From Desulfocicer vacuolatum DSM 3385 (lineage in GTDB: Bacteria; Desulfobacterota; Desulfobacteria; Desulfobacterales; Desulfobacteraceae): a stretch of DNA of 64,000 bases. Made by a program: the position numbers and the translations under genes. Of the stretch, positions 35,209 to 43,771 are shown piece after piece (within the stretch, counting starts at the first letter, position 1; each line of letters opens with the position of its first letter). Location of the stretch: assembly GCF_900176365.1 (NCBI RefSeq), contig NZ_FWXY01000004.1, positions 62,001 to 126,000 of the forward strand, written 5' to 3'. Under the pieces are notes generated by a model, which worked only from the letters and a program-made list of their open reading frames with translations, searched no databases and was not told the DNA's origin.

Positions 35209-36111
35209 TTATTGTTTTGAGAGATTCGTCCAAAGTAATTGGGCACGTTGCATGTTCTCTTTGTATCCTTCTTTGTTGCTTTTTTTAATAAATCCCACAA
35301 GAATGGCTTGGCCATCGCCCGGAAGAGCACCAAACAGGACACGGATGGCACCTCCGGGATAGGCAGAAAATCGCAATTCTCGCATGCCGTCTCCATCTCC
35401 CAGATTTTTAAACAAAGGCTCTCCGCCTGAGAATCGTCTTTGTGCAGCCAATTGAATCTTTTTATATACCCGGTGGCGGTTGGTTTCATTCAACCCCTTG
35501 TACCATTCCCGGAATTCTTGCGTGTATATGCACTGGGAGCAGATATCGTCTATGGTGCGCTCCGTCAGGGTTTTTATCTCGTTGTGGAGTTCAATGCCGT
35601 TTTCCACCCCGGAAATATTATTGATGAAATACCGCTCTTCCCTTTTTTCATCATCATTCCATCTGGAGATGGATACCTTGCTTTTTTCCCAATGGTCATG
35701 GGTAAGAAGACTTAAAAGCGTACCATCCACCAGCCATGCAATGCCAAGGATATCCATTACTTCATTCAATCCGGAAGCCGTCAGATAGAATTGAAATGAG
35801 GCAAGTTCATCAAAGGCTTCAAGGGTTATATGGTCCAGGGCCGGACTTTTATCTTCGGCCTCCTGCAACATTAACAGTAAATCAATGAGTTGATTGGCTT
35901 CAAGTTCGTCTAAAAAATCATTGTATGTATAATTTTCAGCAAGTTGACATTCGTAGATTGTTTTATTCCTGTCATCAAAATATAGAGCGAATCGATCATT
36001 TCCGGTATTCAACTCCAGCATTCCATAACAAGCTTCAAGCATCAAATTGTAGGCGGATTTTTCATCATCGGCAGGCAGACTGAGCGTATTCAGACAAATG
36101 GCATGTTCCAT
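35209..36111 (-). CDS. Unknown N-terminal domain fused to a RelE-like C-terminal domain
   Basis: A 300-residue protein. Residues 1-185 are acidic and not recognised (FALYFDDRNKTIYECQLAEN, AFDELASFQFYLTASGLNEV). Residues about 190-300 resemble a RelE/HigB-type toxin domain: YTQEFREWYKGLNETNRHRV, FKNLGDGDGMRELRFSAYPG, IRVLFGALPGDGQAILVGFI and KKSNK. Such toxins are normally stand-alone and about 100 residues with a separate antitoxin. Here the fused N-terminal part might act as its control domain. It is tightly packed between an ATPase gene (4-base gap) and the PglZ-like gene. Confidence 0.7.
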   Translation of the reverse strand: MEHAICLNTLSLPADDEKSAYNLMLEACYGMLELNTGNDRFALYFDDRNKTIYECQLAENYTYNDFLDELEANQLIDLLLMLQEAEDKSPALDHITLEAFDELASFQFYLTASGLNEVMDILGIAWLVDGTLLSLLTHDHWEKSKVSISRWNDDEKREERYFINNISGVENGIELHNEIKTLTERTIDDICSQCIYTQEFREWYKGLNETNRHRVYKKIQLAAQRRFSGGEPLFKNLGDGDGMRELRFSAYPGGAIRVLFGALPGDGQAILVGFIKKSNKEGYKENMQRAQLLWTNLSKQ

Positions 36112-36115
36112 GGAA

Positions 36116-37204
36116 CTACCTCCGACCGGCTAATTTGGCTCTATTTATAAGGGTTTGATCAAAAAAACCTTCCGGCCAGAAATCCAGTTTCCCACTTTTG
36201 TGCAATTTCGGGGTTTCCACAACGGTCTCATATTGACTGATTTTATCCTTAACCACCCGTTGATTTTTAAAATAGTGGAAGATGGTTTTTTCACTGGATA
36301 GTTTGCCGTCTTTAACTGCCAGCCGAATGCCGTCCATCACATGTTCACTATGTGTTTCAACAATAATTTGGACCCCGGTGGATGCTGCGGATGCGATCAA
36401 GCCTCCAATGGCGGTTTGGCCCTGGGGATGCAGGTGTGCTTCCGGGTTTTCCAGTAGTATCAGAACCCCGCGATTTTCTTTTTCCTGTTTTTCATCTTCA
36501 TTTATCCAGTCTGCGGTCATGCCCAGTAACAGCACAATCACGGACAGAGTGTAACTTAATCCGAATCCGGCATTTGGGGGCCTGAATCCATTCATGGTGG
36601 CGAATGACGAGTCTCTTTTTCGTTCCACCATATGCTTGAAATCAACCCCGGGTGCCACTTCGGCAAGCCATCCCCGGACATTCCACTCCAGGGTGTCGCC
36701 TTCGGCTTGGGGATGTTTGAGCCTTGAGTCAATAGTGTCCAGTTCATGTCTGGCCAAAAAATCAATCACATACTCTCCGTATTCGCCGACATTGGATAAT
36801 TCTTCCATATATTCATAGGTCGGCAAATACACCCTTGGCCCCCACCGCTCTGCGCTTAAATAACAAACCAAAGGAAATTGGGACAGAGATTTGTCGAATG
36901 GATCCATGACAGGCCTATTTTTTTCATTGAAATTTATTTTTAAACCAATGGGAGCCCCTGAATTTTCCACTACAATTTCCATGGGGGCTTTTTTTGAGGC
37001 ATTGATATTTTTCATTTCTTGAATGGAACCGTGTTGCGGCAGGGTGGGATCACCGGTTTTGGTCCAGTTGTCCACCATTCGTATGGCCTGAATCAAAGAG
37101 CTCTTGCCTGAATTATTCAGGCCGGATAACAGGGTTAAATTTGATAATGGTATCTGTAAATTTGAAAACGATTTAAAATTGGACAGTTTGATTTGATTAA
37201 ACAT
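36116..37204 (-). CDS. AAA/ABC-class ATPase, DUF3696 type
   Basis: A 362-residue ATPase: FKSFSNLQIPLSNLTLLSGL then Walker A LNNSGKSSLIQAIR at about residues 29-43. The ABC-like region is FGLSYTLSVIVLLLG, Walker B is LILLENPEAHLHPQGQ at about 245, and the conserved ETHSEHVMDGIRLAVKDG at about 280 with a DUF3696-type tail. These proteins are related to OLD/RecF-like ATPases and often pair with DUF262 proteins or nucleases in defence loci, as here: the DUF262 gene lies 8 bases upstream. Confidence 0.85.
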   Translation of the reverse strand: MFNQIKLSNFKSFSNLQIPLSNLTLLSGLNNSGKSSLIQAIRMVDNWTKTGDPTLPQHGSIQEMKNINASKKAPMEIVVENSGAPIGLKINFNEKNRPVMDPFDKSLSQFPLVCYLSAERWGPRVYLPTYEYMEELSNVGEYGEYVIDFLARHELDTIDSRLKHPQAEGDTLEWNVRGWLAEVAPGVDFKHMVERKRDSSFATMNGFRPPNAGFGLSYTLSVIVLLLGMTADWINEDEKQEKENRGVLILLENPEAHLHPQGQTAIGGLIASAASTGVQIIVETHSEHVMDGIRLAVKDGKLSSEKTIFHYFKNQRVVKDKISQYETVVETPKLHKSGKLDFWPEGFFDQTLINRAKLAGRR

Positions 37205-37212
37205 ATTGCCCC

Positions 37213-38460
37213 TTAAATATATTTTTTCAAAATTGTGGAGAATTTTTCATACCGGTCCTTTACGCCCGAATATTTAGAACTATGTCGTGAAATCATATTG
37301 GCAGCTTCATGGGTACCAAGTAAGGAATGGTATTCATGAAGAAAATCCTTGGAATGGGATAACAACGTTTTGAATTGATCATCACTCAGCTCGGCCAAGA
37401 GATTTCCCCAGACCTCAAACAATGTCTTATTGATGGGTGCTCTGTTATTCTCTCCATGTGACTTACGGAAGGTATGAACACCAAAAAGGTCATGGGCTCT
37501 ACTCATTGCTTTTGAAAAACGTTTTTTGAGTTGTTCAATCGTAGTGATTTTCAACACCGGAATTGGCGTGTCACTGTTGTGGAAAATTTTTACGAGTTCT
37601 TTTTTCGGTAATTCCGGCATTAAATTGATAATCCGCATGGTGTCACTTAAAAATGCATCCATGTCCGGTTTTTTTTGGTATTCAGTGTATTCACGGATTG
37701 AAAAGGAGAGAAATCTTAAAATCAATTCTCTTCCGGCCATACGGCTATCCTTGACAGATGATGTTGTGGCTGTTTTATATTCAGTGGATTTGACCAAGTC
37801 AGCCAGCAATTCCGATGATTTTCCCTGGTAAAGTGCGTGCCGGATTTCTTGGGATGTCAGGGGCATTCCACCGGTATTAATTCGCTTAAAAACATTGCGT
37901 TTTACCTCTTCCGGGGTTCCTGGATTGATAATTGTAAATTGGAATTGCGTTTCCAAGATCCGATTCACCATGGTAGGTTCAGGTAAGTCATTTAATTTTG
38001 AGAAGGTAAATCCATCAAATTTATCTCCCCAGAATTCCAGCCCCGTTAATTTGAGGCCTTTTCCCTTTATTTTTTCATCTCTTGTTGCAAAATATTCGTT
38101 GCCGAGAACAAATTCTTTTATGGTGATCAACCTTTGAAGGCCATCCACAACATCCCAATTGCCTTTTTCATCGGATGCCACATAAAACATGGGAATGGGT
38201 ATTTTTAGCATCAAGGATTCAATGAGTTGACTTTTTCGCTCGTCGTTCCAGACCTCGCTACGCTGAAAAGCCGGTGCCAGGCGGATAGAGCCCTGGAGTA
38301 AACGCCGAATGACAGCATCCATGGCTATCACTTTCGGGTCCATGGATATTTTTTCTGGGTCAAATGGATCCTGCTCGTCCCTTGCAGCATCCTCGGATTC
38401 AACACCAGAGAGGCTACCGTCCGCAGCTAAATCTTCATTATATTTTTCATCGGTCTGCAT
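37213..38460 (-). CDS. DUF262 (ParB/Srx-fold) protein
   Basis: A 415-residue protein. After an acidic N-terminal stretch (residues 1-45), the DUF262 core shows IRLAPAFQRSEVWNDERKSQ, LIESLMLKIPIPMFYVA and the hallmark VVDGLQRLITIKEFVLG at about 105-121, then NVFKRINTGGMPLTSQEIRH. DUF262 is the N-terminal domain of GmrD/GmrSD-type type IV restriction enzymes; the nuclease DUF1524 domain (HNH-like) is not visible here. It may sense or hydrolyse nucleotides. It starts 46 bases after the DUF499 gene. Confidence 0.88.
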   Translation of the reverse strand: MQTDEKYNEDLAADGSLSGVESEDAARDEQDPFDPEKISMDPKVIAMDAVIRRLLQGSIRLAPAFQRSEVWNDERKSQLIESLMLKIPIPMFYVASDEKGNWDVVDGLQRLITIKEFVLGNEYFATRDEKIKGKGLKLTGLEFWGDKFDGFTFSKLNDLPEPTMVNRILETQFQFTIINPGTPEEVKRNVFKRINTGGMPLTSQEIRHALYQGKSSELLADLVKSTEYKTATTSSVKDSRMAGRELILRFLSFSIREYTEYQKKPDMDAFLSDTMRIINLMPELPKKELVKIFHNSDTPIPVLKITTIEQLKKRFSKAMSRAHDLFGVHTFRKSHGENNRAPINKTLFEVWGNLLAELSDDQFKTLLSHSKDFLHEYHSLLGTHEAANMISRHSSKYSGVKDRYEKFSTILKKYI

Positions 38461-38506
38461 GCTTTGTTCCTCTTATGGCGCACCTGCTGCCTGGGCAAAT
38501 ATGGGG

Positions 38507-41350
38507 TTATGCGTTGTTCTCTTTTTCAAGCTCCAGTTCATACACCATACCATCCGGTAATTTTCGGATCAATTCCTGAAGTTGCGCTCCGGTGAGATGG
38601 CTGATTTTTAATTCCATGGAGCGTATCTGGGTGCCGGTACCAACACCCCAGTTTTCGATTTTTCCAAGCAGATTAAGGGCAGAGGTTGCGGGTTCTGAAT
38701 GTGTGGTATAGCTGTTGCCGCCGCCAAATATCCCACCGGGTCCAGGATTGCTGCTGCCACCTAAGCCATCCCCTGAGTCCGTTCCATGGTTGCCGGGTAT
38801 ACTTGGATCTTGAATCTTACCCCCTGCTGATCCCGCGTCGCCATTGGCACTGTCTTTCCATGACTGTCCCCCTGTGGAGTCCGTTCCTGCCGGTTTATCT
38901 GGATCAGAAGAAGCGCCCCCGGTAGTGGGAACATTTTGAGGTAAAAGGATATGGGTTTCATCAAGATGCTTACCTGTTCCCAGCTTGCCCCGCATTCGTT
39001 TCCAGGCTTTGTCTTCTGTTTCACCATCTTCTTGCTGTAAATACTCCATCCCTCTTAAGTTGATGGCGATCTTTCCTTGTGCGCAAAGGTGGATGATGTT
39101 TTCTTTGACCACGGTTTCACCCAGCCAGGGGATACAATCTTTGCCACCTGGACGGGGCTCTTTCAATTCGTTGATCAGTTTACCAACGGATTCGTTATTG
39201 GGTGCCGCTTCCATGATGAAATCTTCAAAATCTTCCGGTATAAATAGATCTTCCCTGGTAATGCTATCAATGGCATCCGGGATTTTGTTCCCTTCTGCTT
39301 TGTGATTTTCTATGAGGAATTGACAGTTTTCAGGATGCTGAAAATTCCAACTTGAGATGATGGCAAACCGGTCAAATCGAGATTTTAATATTCCCCTTAA
39401 TTCTTTTTGATACTTGGTTTCCAGTCGTCTGTATTCTGGATTTTGTGATTTCCATTTTTGGGCAAGGAAGACACAGCGTGCCAGGACAATGAGATCTCGA
39501 TCAGAAAACAGGTTTGTTGATTCTTGGCGGGGGAGTAGAAACCTGACGATATTCCGATGGGTTTGCACATTTTTGCACAACCATGTTCCCAGTTGAGTCT
39601 CAAGATCCTTTTTCTTTTCAGGGGTCTGGGGCAGTATCAGCAATGGAATACGATCACCCCAGTGGTCAGGATGGTCTTTTTCATCCATTTTGTGCCAGGG
39701 ATCGGTTTGCCAGGCCTGGGGAAGCACAATAACACGAAACCGGGTCGCCACATCGGTATCACCACCAATAACATAGCGGATCTCTTTGGTGAGATGATCA
39801 ATATCTTCCTCATCTTTAAACATTCGATCATTTCTGGCACTGGCAATGAGTTTTGCCTGGGGATTCTCTTCTTCTCTGAAAATGTACCGATTGCCATCCT
39901 CATGGATATTGAAGCTGTTCTCCACAATGGTCGTCAGTTCAACCTGGAATGCATTATCATCAATGGGTATATCACAAGTGATGTCAACGTGCAGGGTGGA
40001 TTGATCCGCCCCGGCTTGATTGATTGCCGCCAGGGACCGCAGCCAAAGCGCACTGAGAATTCTTTCAAGATTCGGCAGCTCCTGACGGGTACCGGCAGCG
40101 GCATCCCTTACGGCTTCAAGGTTCCGAAGCGCTTTTTCTCTAAGCTTTGCATGGTACTGGTTTGCCACAGAATCCAATAACGCAGTAATCCCACTGGTAT
40201 CATCATCGAGCCTGAAATGTCCAGCCGTGATAATGGAGGCTTTCTGCCCATTTTTTTTATAAAGGGCTGCCAGCACCCGTATCAAATCACGGGTTTCCTG
40301 GGCTTGGGTTGCCATCAATACCTGATCTTCAAGAAGCTTCATCAAATGGGGGGCAAAGGGCCATGCCTCAATAAATTCCGTGCGCAGTCGATCTTGTTCC
40401 ACCGGTGGCGTGTCATGGAGCCTGAAGAATTCAGAGATATGAATGTTAATCAGTTTTTCAATCTGATCATCGTTAACCTGAATACGATTTTCAAAAAGCC
40501 GATGCAACAAAAGACGCAAACGGTCATGCTTTGCTGAAGGGCCTTTGAAATCGACAATCACCGGGTTGACCCTTTGAATCTGCTGGAATGCATCGGTGTT
40601 GCCTTCACGGACGGACACCACAAGAACCAGGTACTCCGGATGCTCTTTGGCAATTTCAGAAAGAATTTGAATGAAGTTGAATGTCCAGTTTTTCCAGGGG
40701 TATTGTTTTGTGTTAGTCAACCCGTCGTACCATGTTTGATATTCATCAAGAATCAGTGCGGTGGGGGTATGTTTGAACAACTCAAGCAGAATTTCATCGC
40801 TGGGGATATCTGTTTTTTTATCCCCCTGACCTTCCCATTGACCTCTGCAGTAGCTCCCATGGGGGTGATTGTCAAAAATCAAATCCCATAAAAATTTATA
40901 GCGCTGTTTATGCAGGCTTGCGCTGATTACATGGAGTCCGTCACGGAGCTGGAGAGCTTTGATAGCTTTCTCTCCCAACAGGTCGGACCAGTTTTCAAGC
41001 CATTTACGGGTTGCTGTTTGATCATTGAAGGCATGATACAGCATTCCCATTAAATGAGATTTACCTTGTCCTCTATCACCTATAATGGTTACGGGTCGGC
41101 CCTGTGATGGCCCGGATGCTTCTATTGTTTTCAACACATCATGGGAGGGATAGGTGATTCGAAGAAAATCCTCAGCCGGTATCTGGGTGGCACCGGTGTT
41201 GTTTTTGTTTGTCAGCTCAATGGCAGTGCCCTTCAGGCGCCGTCCTTTGAATTCTTGTCGAAGCTTCAGACCGAGCATATGTTCCTCCGAATTTGCCGTA
41301 CTCCTGAATACACCTTTCATACTAACGATACGTTTAGTTTTGTTTATCAT
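38507..41350 (-). CDS. DUF499 ATPase (BrxC/PglY-like)
   Basis: A 947-residue P-loop protein: Walker A TIIGDRGQGKSHLMGML at about residues 88-104, a Walker B-like LILDEYQTWYDG at about 199-210, sensor-type VLVVSVREGNTDAFQQIQRV. A long helical region and a glycine/serine-rich linker (about 835-905) come before the C-terminal domain. This COG1483 family is the BrxC/PglY-type ATPase of BREX and Pgl systems, though 250 residues shorter than many. It heads the operon. ATG 41350 or 41320 could be the start, and neither has a strong ribosome site. Confidence 0.87.
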   Translation of the reverse strand: MINKTKRIVSMKGVFRSTANSEEHMLGLKLRQEFKGRRLKGTAIELTNKNNTGATQIPAEDFLRITYPSHDVLKTIEASGPSQGRPVTIIGDRGQGKSHLMGMLYHAFNDQTATRKWLENWSDLLGEKAIKALQLRDGLHVISASLHKQRYKFLWDLIFDNHPHGSYCRGQWEGQGDKKTDIPSDEILLELFKHTPTALILDEYQTWYDGLTNTKQYPWKNWTFNFIQILSEIAKEHPEYLVLVVSVREGNTDAFQQIQRVNPVIVDFKGPSAKHDRLRLLLHRLFENRIQVNDDQIEKLINIHISEFFRLHDTPPVEQDRLRTEFIEAWPFAPHLMKLLEDQVLMATQAQETRDLIRVLAALYKKNGQKASIITAGHFRLDDDTSGITALLDSVANQYHAKLREKALRNLEAVRDAAAGTRQELPNLERILSALWLRSLAAINQAGADQSTLHVDITCDIPIDDNAFQVELTTIVENSFNIHEDGNRYIFREEENPQAKLIASARNDRMFKDEEDIDHLTKEIRYVIGGDTDVATRFRVIVLPQAWQTDPWHKMDEKDHPDHWGDRIPLLILPQTPEKKKDLETQLGTWLCKNVQTHRNIVRFLLPRQESTNLFSDRDLIVLARCVFLAQKWKSQNPEYRRLETKYQKELRGILKSRFDRFAIISSWNFQHPENCQFLIENHKAEGNKIPDAIDSITREDLFIPEDFEDFIMEAAPNNESVGKLINELKEPRPGGKDCIPWLGETVVKENIIHLCAQGKIAINLRGMEYLQQEDGETEDKAWKRMRGKLGTGKHLDETHILLPQNVPTTGGASSDPDKPAGTDSTGGQSWKDSANGDAGSAGGKIQDPSIPGNHGTDSGDGLGGSSNPGPGGIFGGGNSYTTHSEPATSALNLLGKIENWGVGTGTQIRSMELKISHLTGAQLQELIRKLPDGMVYELELEKENNA

Positions 41351-41598
41351 CAGGTTATTTCACAATAGCTGCCTTATTGCAAGAATCATTGAGTAATCGC
41401 AATATTATGATTAAATGAAACCCATGAATTTGAAAACAGGTGTGCTTTATTGCGTGATTATTGAATCGTTGGGAATCGGGGCTGTGGCAGGTGTTGTCAG
41501 AATCTCGAAGAAAAAAATCACAGATAGATGCCATCTTAAAACACCTGTATATTCTATCCAGGGGGGTGAAATAGAGGGTGAAACGACTTTTTTACCCA

Positions 41599-41694
41599 AT
41601 AAAAAAAGGGTTCAGCATTTAAGCTAAACCCTTGAATTTATTAATTGGTGACCCCACGGGGAATCGAACCCCGGCTTCCGGCGTGAGAGGCCAG
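41599..41694. repeat. Middle attachment site: 3' 49 bases of tRNA-Glu plus terminator
   Basis: Bases 41646-41694 are identical to 51958-52006, the 3' 49 bases of the tRNA-Glu gene read on the minus strand, after which the match ends (AGTAAAG against AGCGTCCT). Next to it, 41599-41645 carries the terminator hairpin AAGGGTTCAGCATTTAAGCT with the partner AAACCCTT, shared with 23062-23112. It is the right border of island 1 and left border of island 2. As a tRNA it is incomplete, without the 5' half. Confidence 0.85.
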
Positions 41695-41967
41695 TAAAGT
41701 AAAAGTTGTTTCAGGGCGATGAGTTTCTCCAAAACCCTTGTATGGCCTGCATTTTAAACGTTCTAACACCCAACTCATAGTCTCCCTCAGACACAGGGTG
41801 TGTAAATAGTGTGTACTGAGTTGATTCAAGTGAGTTCCCTTCAGGATACGGGTTAATATTTTAGTTGTTGATGCGGTTGTCTTTTACAATGGTATTTTAT
41901 TATGAGTAGAAAATAGGGTAAGCCTCAACCGAAATGGCCAAGGCTTAGTATACATTATTGATGTCGA

Positions 41968-42102
41968 CTATTTGGTTCTTTTTTTTATAGTCTCAACTAC
42001 AGCGGTCTTCTTCCGGCGTTGTGCGTCTTTAACAGGTATGAATCTACCATTACCGGCGTCCCGCCCAACTTTGAACGTATTGGTTTTACGTTTACCAGCC
42101 AT
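41968..42102 (-). CDS. Small basic protein, 44 residues
   Basis: An ATG at 42102 preceded by GGAGGTG starts a 44-residue protein, MAGKRKTNTFKVGRDAGNGR, then FIPVKDAQRRKKTAVVETIK, ending KRTK. Strong ribosome site, and a recognisable pattern (KVGRDAxxGxFIPVxxAQ...TVETIK) seen in small proteins of mobile elements and elsewhere. Too short for common annotation cut-offs. Function unknown; its high charge suggests nucleic-acid binding. Confidence 0.75.
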   Translation of the reverse strand: MAGKRKTNTFKVGRDAGNGRFIPVKDAQRRKKTAVVETIKKRTK

Positions 42103-42247
42103 TATTTCACCTCCTTTTCTCGGCATGATTTAAAGCCGGTAACAACGTCTCCGATGCAGTGCCACTTTTTGATTGACAGCCAATGGCCGTATCCTCTAAA
42201 GTGAAACTTGATATGGTCGAGTCAGTTTGTTTTGGCTTTATACCGAA

Positions 42248-42287
42248 ACCCTTAGGTGCGTCAACATCTAAGGGTTTTTTTTGTTCT
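42248..42287 (+). terminator. Rho-independent terminator, plus strand
   Basis: AAACCCTTAG and CTAAGGGTTT form a 10-bp stem around a 12-base loop, followed by a run of eight T. The orientation is plus strand, although no annotated plus-strand gene precedes it; it could end a small RNA starting in 42100-42200 opposite the 44-residue gene. Confidence 0.6.
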
Positions 42288-42289
42288 TT

Positions 42290-42922
42290 TTACCTCGGCG
42301 GCCAGAGGTCTTCCCGTTCTATACGCCTTTCAATGACATAGTGTGAAACTCCAAATGGTTTACATAGTGCGGTGCTAATGTGGTTCAATGTCATAGAAGG
42401 GTCTTGAACGAGTAGATTTTCTAAGCCGTTGTCTTTTAATAAAACAAGACATTTTTTGAGTTCTGTTGCCAGTGCTTCTTTTGGAACTAATGCTCTTCCA
42501 GCAAATTCATTTGCTTGAAATTCAAAAAAACTATACTGTCTTTCTGAAAGCCGATCCATGAATGATTTCCATCCATTTAAATCAGTGATCCCGAATTTTT
42601 TATATGTGTCCTGATGCAAAAAAAAGTGACCAAGCTCATGTGCAAGGGAAAACCTTAGCCGGTTGGCAAATCGTTCATCCATATAGCGTGCATAGTCAAC
42701 GACAACGCCGGTAAGGTCAAATCTCAAATAAGCGTCGATGTCATACTCACTAAGGAGGTCATGTTCCGGTTCGATATACATTCCTAAGTCATCTTCAATG
42801 ACCTTTTCAATATCAATGGGCAGTTCATTTCCCTTGCAATATTTTTCCCTAAATCGTTCTGCTACCTTCCATATTTCTTTTTTGTCTATGTAGGGACACT
42901 TAAAATCCGAGATGGTTAGCAT
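42290..42922 (-). CDS. ImmA/IrrE-type zinc metallopeptidase
   Basis: A 210-residue protein with the zinc-peptidase motif RFSLAHELGHFFLHQDTYKK at about residues 88-107 and a second conserved part FFEFQANEFAGRALVPKEAL that includes the third zinc ligand. ImmA proteases cleave phage-type repressors to induce mobile elements such as ICEBs1. It overlaps the XRE gene by one base (42922), the classic ImmA/ImmR pair, so it most likely controls island 2. Confidence 0.92.
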   Translation of the reverse strand: MLTISDFKCPYIDKKEIWKVAERFREKYCKGNELPIDIEKVIEDDLGMYIEPEHDLLSEYDIDAYLRFDLTGVVVDYARYMDERFANRLRFSLAHELGHFFLHQDTYKKFGITDLNGWKSFMDRLSERQYSFFEFQANEFAGRALVPKEALATELKKCLVLLKDNGLENLLVQDPSMTLNHISTALCKPFGVSHYVIERRIEREDLWPPR

Positions 42923-43287
42923 TAACCTCCTTCTCCTCTAATTTTTTCTATAAGCATTTCTAATTCCTCATTAGTCGGCTTTTCATTTCTTACCGTCCTG
43001 AAGAACATTGGTAGCGCGCTTAGTGTTTCGTCGTTTGACAGGAGATCCTTGGGGATTATTCCTGCCGAAATAGCCGCTTTATCTTTCAATTCGTTGTACA
43101 GCTCAGAATCTCTTTTAATGCTCAATACTTCAGCAATACTGTTTAGTTTTTCTTCGTCTTGTGGTGGTGCTAAAAGTTCTCTTTCAATCTTGCTCCAGTT
43201 GCTTGCATCGTGTGATAGCCGACGGCAAAATTCCCTTAGGCCGATATCTCTCTCAATCCTGAGAGATTTGATGAATTTACCAAACAT
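42922..43287 (-). CDS. XRE-family repressor (ImmR-like)
   Basis: A 121-residue DNA-binding protein with an N-terminal HTH (FGKFIKSLRIERDIGLREFC, then RRLSHDASNWSKIERELLAP) and a helical C-terminal tail likely targeted by the ImmA-like protease encoded next. Paired with the palindromic site in front of it (43406-43424), it probably represses its own promoter and, directly or not, genes of island 2. The ATG at 43287 has AGGGAGGTG upstream, a strong ribosome site. Confidence 0.88.
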   Translation of the reverse strand: MFGKFIKSLRIERDIGLREFCRRLSHDASNWSKIERELLAPPQDEEKLNSIAEVLSIKRDSELYNELKDKAAISAGIIPKDLLSNDETLSALPMFFRTVRNEKPTNEELEMLIEKIRGEGG

Positions 43288-43405
43288 TTGAGCACCTCCC
43301 TTCCTGATTTTGCTTCCATTGTTTCCTCCTTGGTTAGTGGGTTTGTGTTTCCTCCTCCAACAAAATGTGCGTCTATAGAGAAGGGTGTGGTGTTTTTCTT
43401 ACCAC

Positions 43406-43424
43406 GTGGTTTAATATAAACCAC
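43406..43424. promoter_or_regulatory. Palindromic operator upstream of the XRE gene
   Basis: GTGGTTTAATATAAACCAC: two 7-base arms around a 5-base AT spacer. An overlapping ACCACGTGGT palindrome (43401-43410) extends it. It lies about 120 bases upstream of the repressor gene, covering a likely promoter, and is a good candidate for autoregulation. Confidence 0.6.
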
Positions 43425-43440
43425 ACCTTGGTTGGAGTCA

Positions 43441-43771
43441 AGCCTTTTTGTTTTCACGAATGAATAACAATTCCTTGCAGGGAAAGCCTACGTTGATGCA
43501 AACTTATTCGACTTTGGTTCCTTCATGGGGTAAAAATTCCGAGAAAGGTGTTTCTTTTCCTTGGATTCTGATATCCTCCCGTACTTGTTTGTTTGACACA
43601 AATGCTCAGGAGCCTTTATTTAAGTGGATTTAGCGATACAGATCAATCCTTACTCGATATCGATTGATTTGGTTGAACATATCACCAGAAATGATGAATT
43701 TTAAGAATTGAAAAATTCGGAGGCTGTTTATCTGGTATCAATGTAGGGAGCGCCTATTTTAAAAATATGTA
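43441..43771. other. Gap between the repressor operator and the reverse-transcriptase gene
   Basis: About 330 bases. A 61-codon plus-strand frame (43448-43633) exists but lacks a ribosome site and shows no recognisable protein; I do not call it. No clear terminator of the RT gene is seen. Confidence 0.35.

Noticed and set aside
39557-40180. 207-codon plus-strand frame opposite the DUF499 gene
   Set aside because: Antisense shadow of the ATPase gene; no ribosome site.
41646-41694. Second tRNA-Glu gene
   Set aside because: Only the 3' 49 bases are present; without the acceptor 5' strand, D arm and half of the anticodon arm it cannot fold as tRNA.
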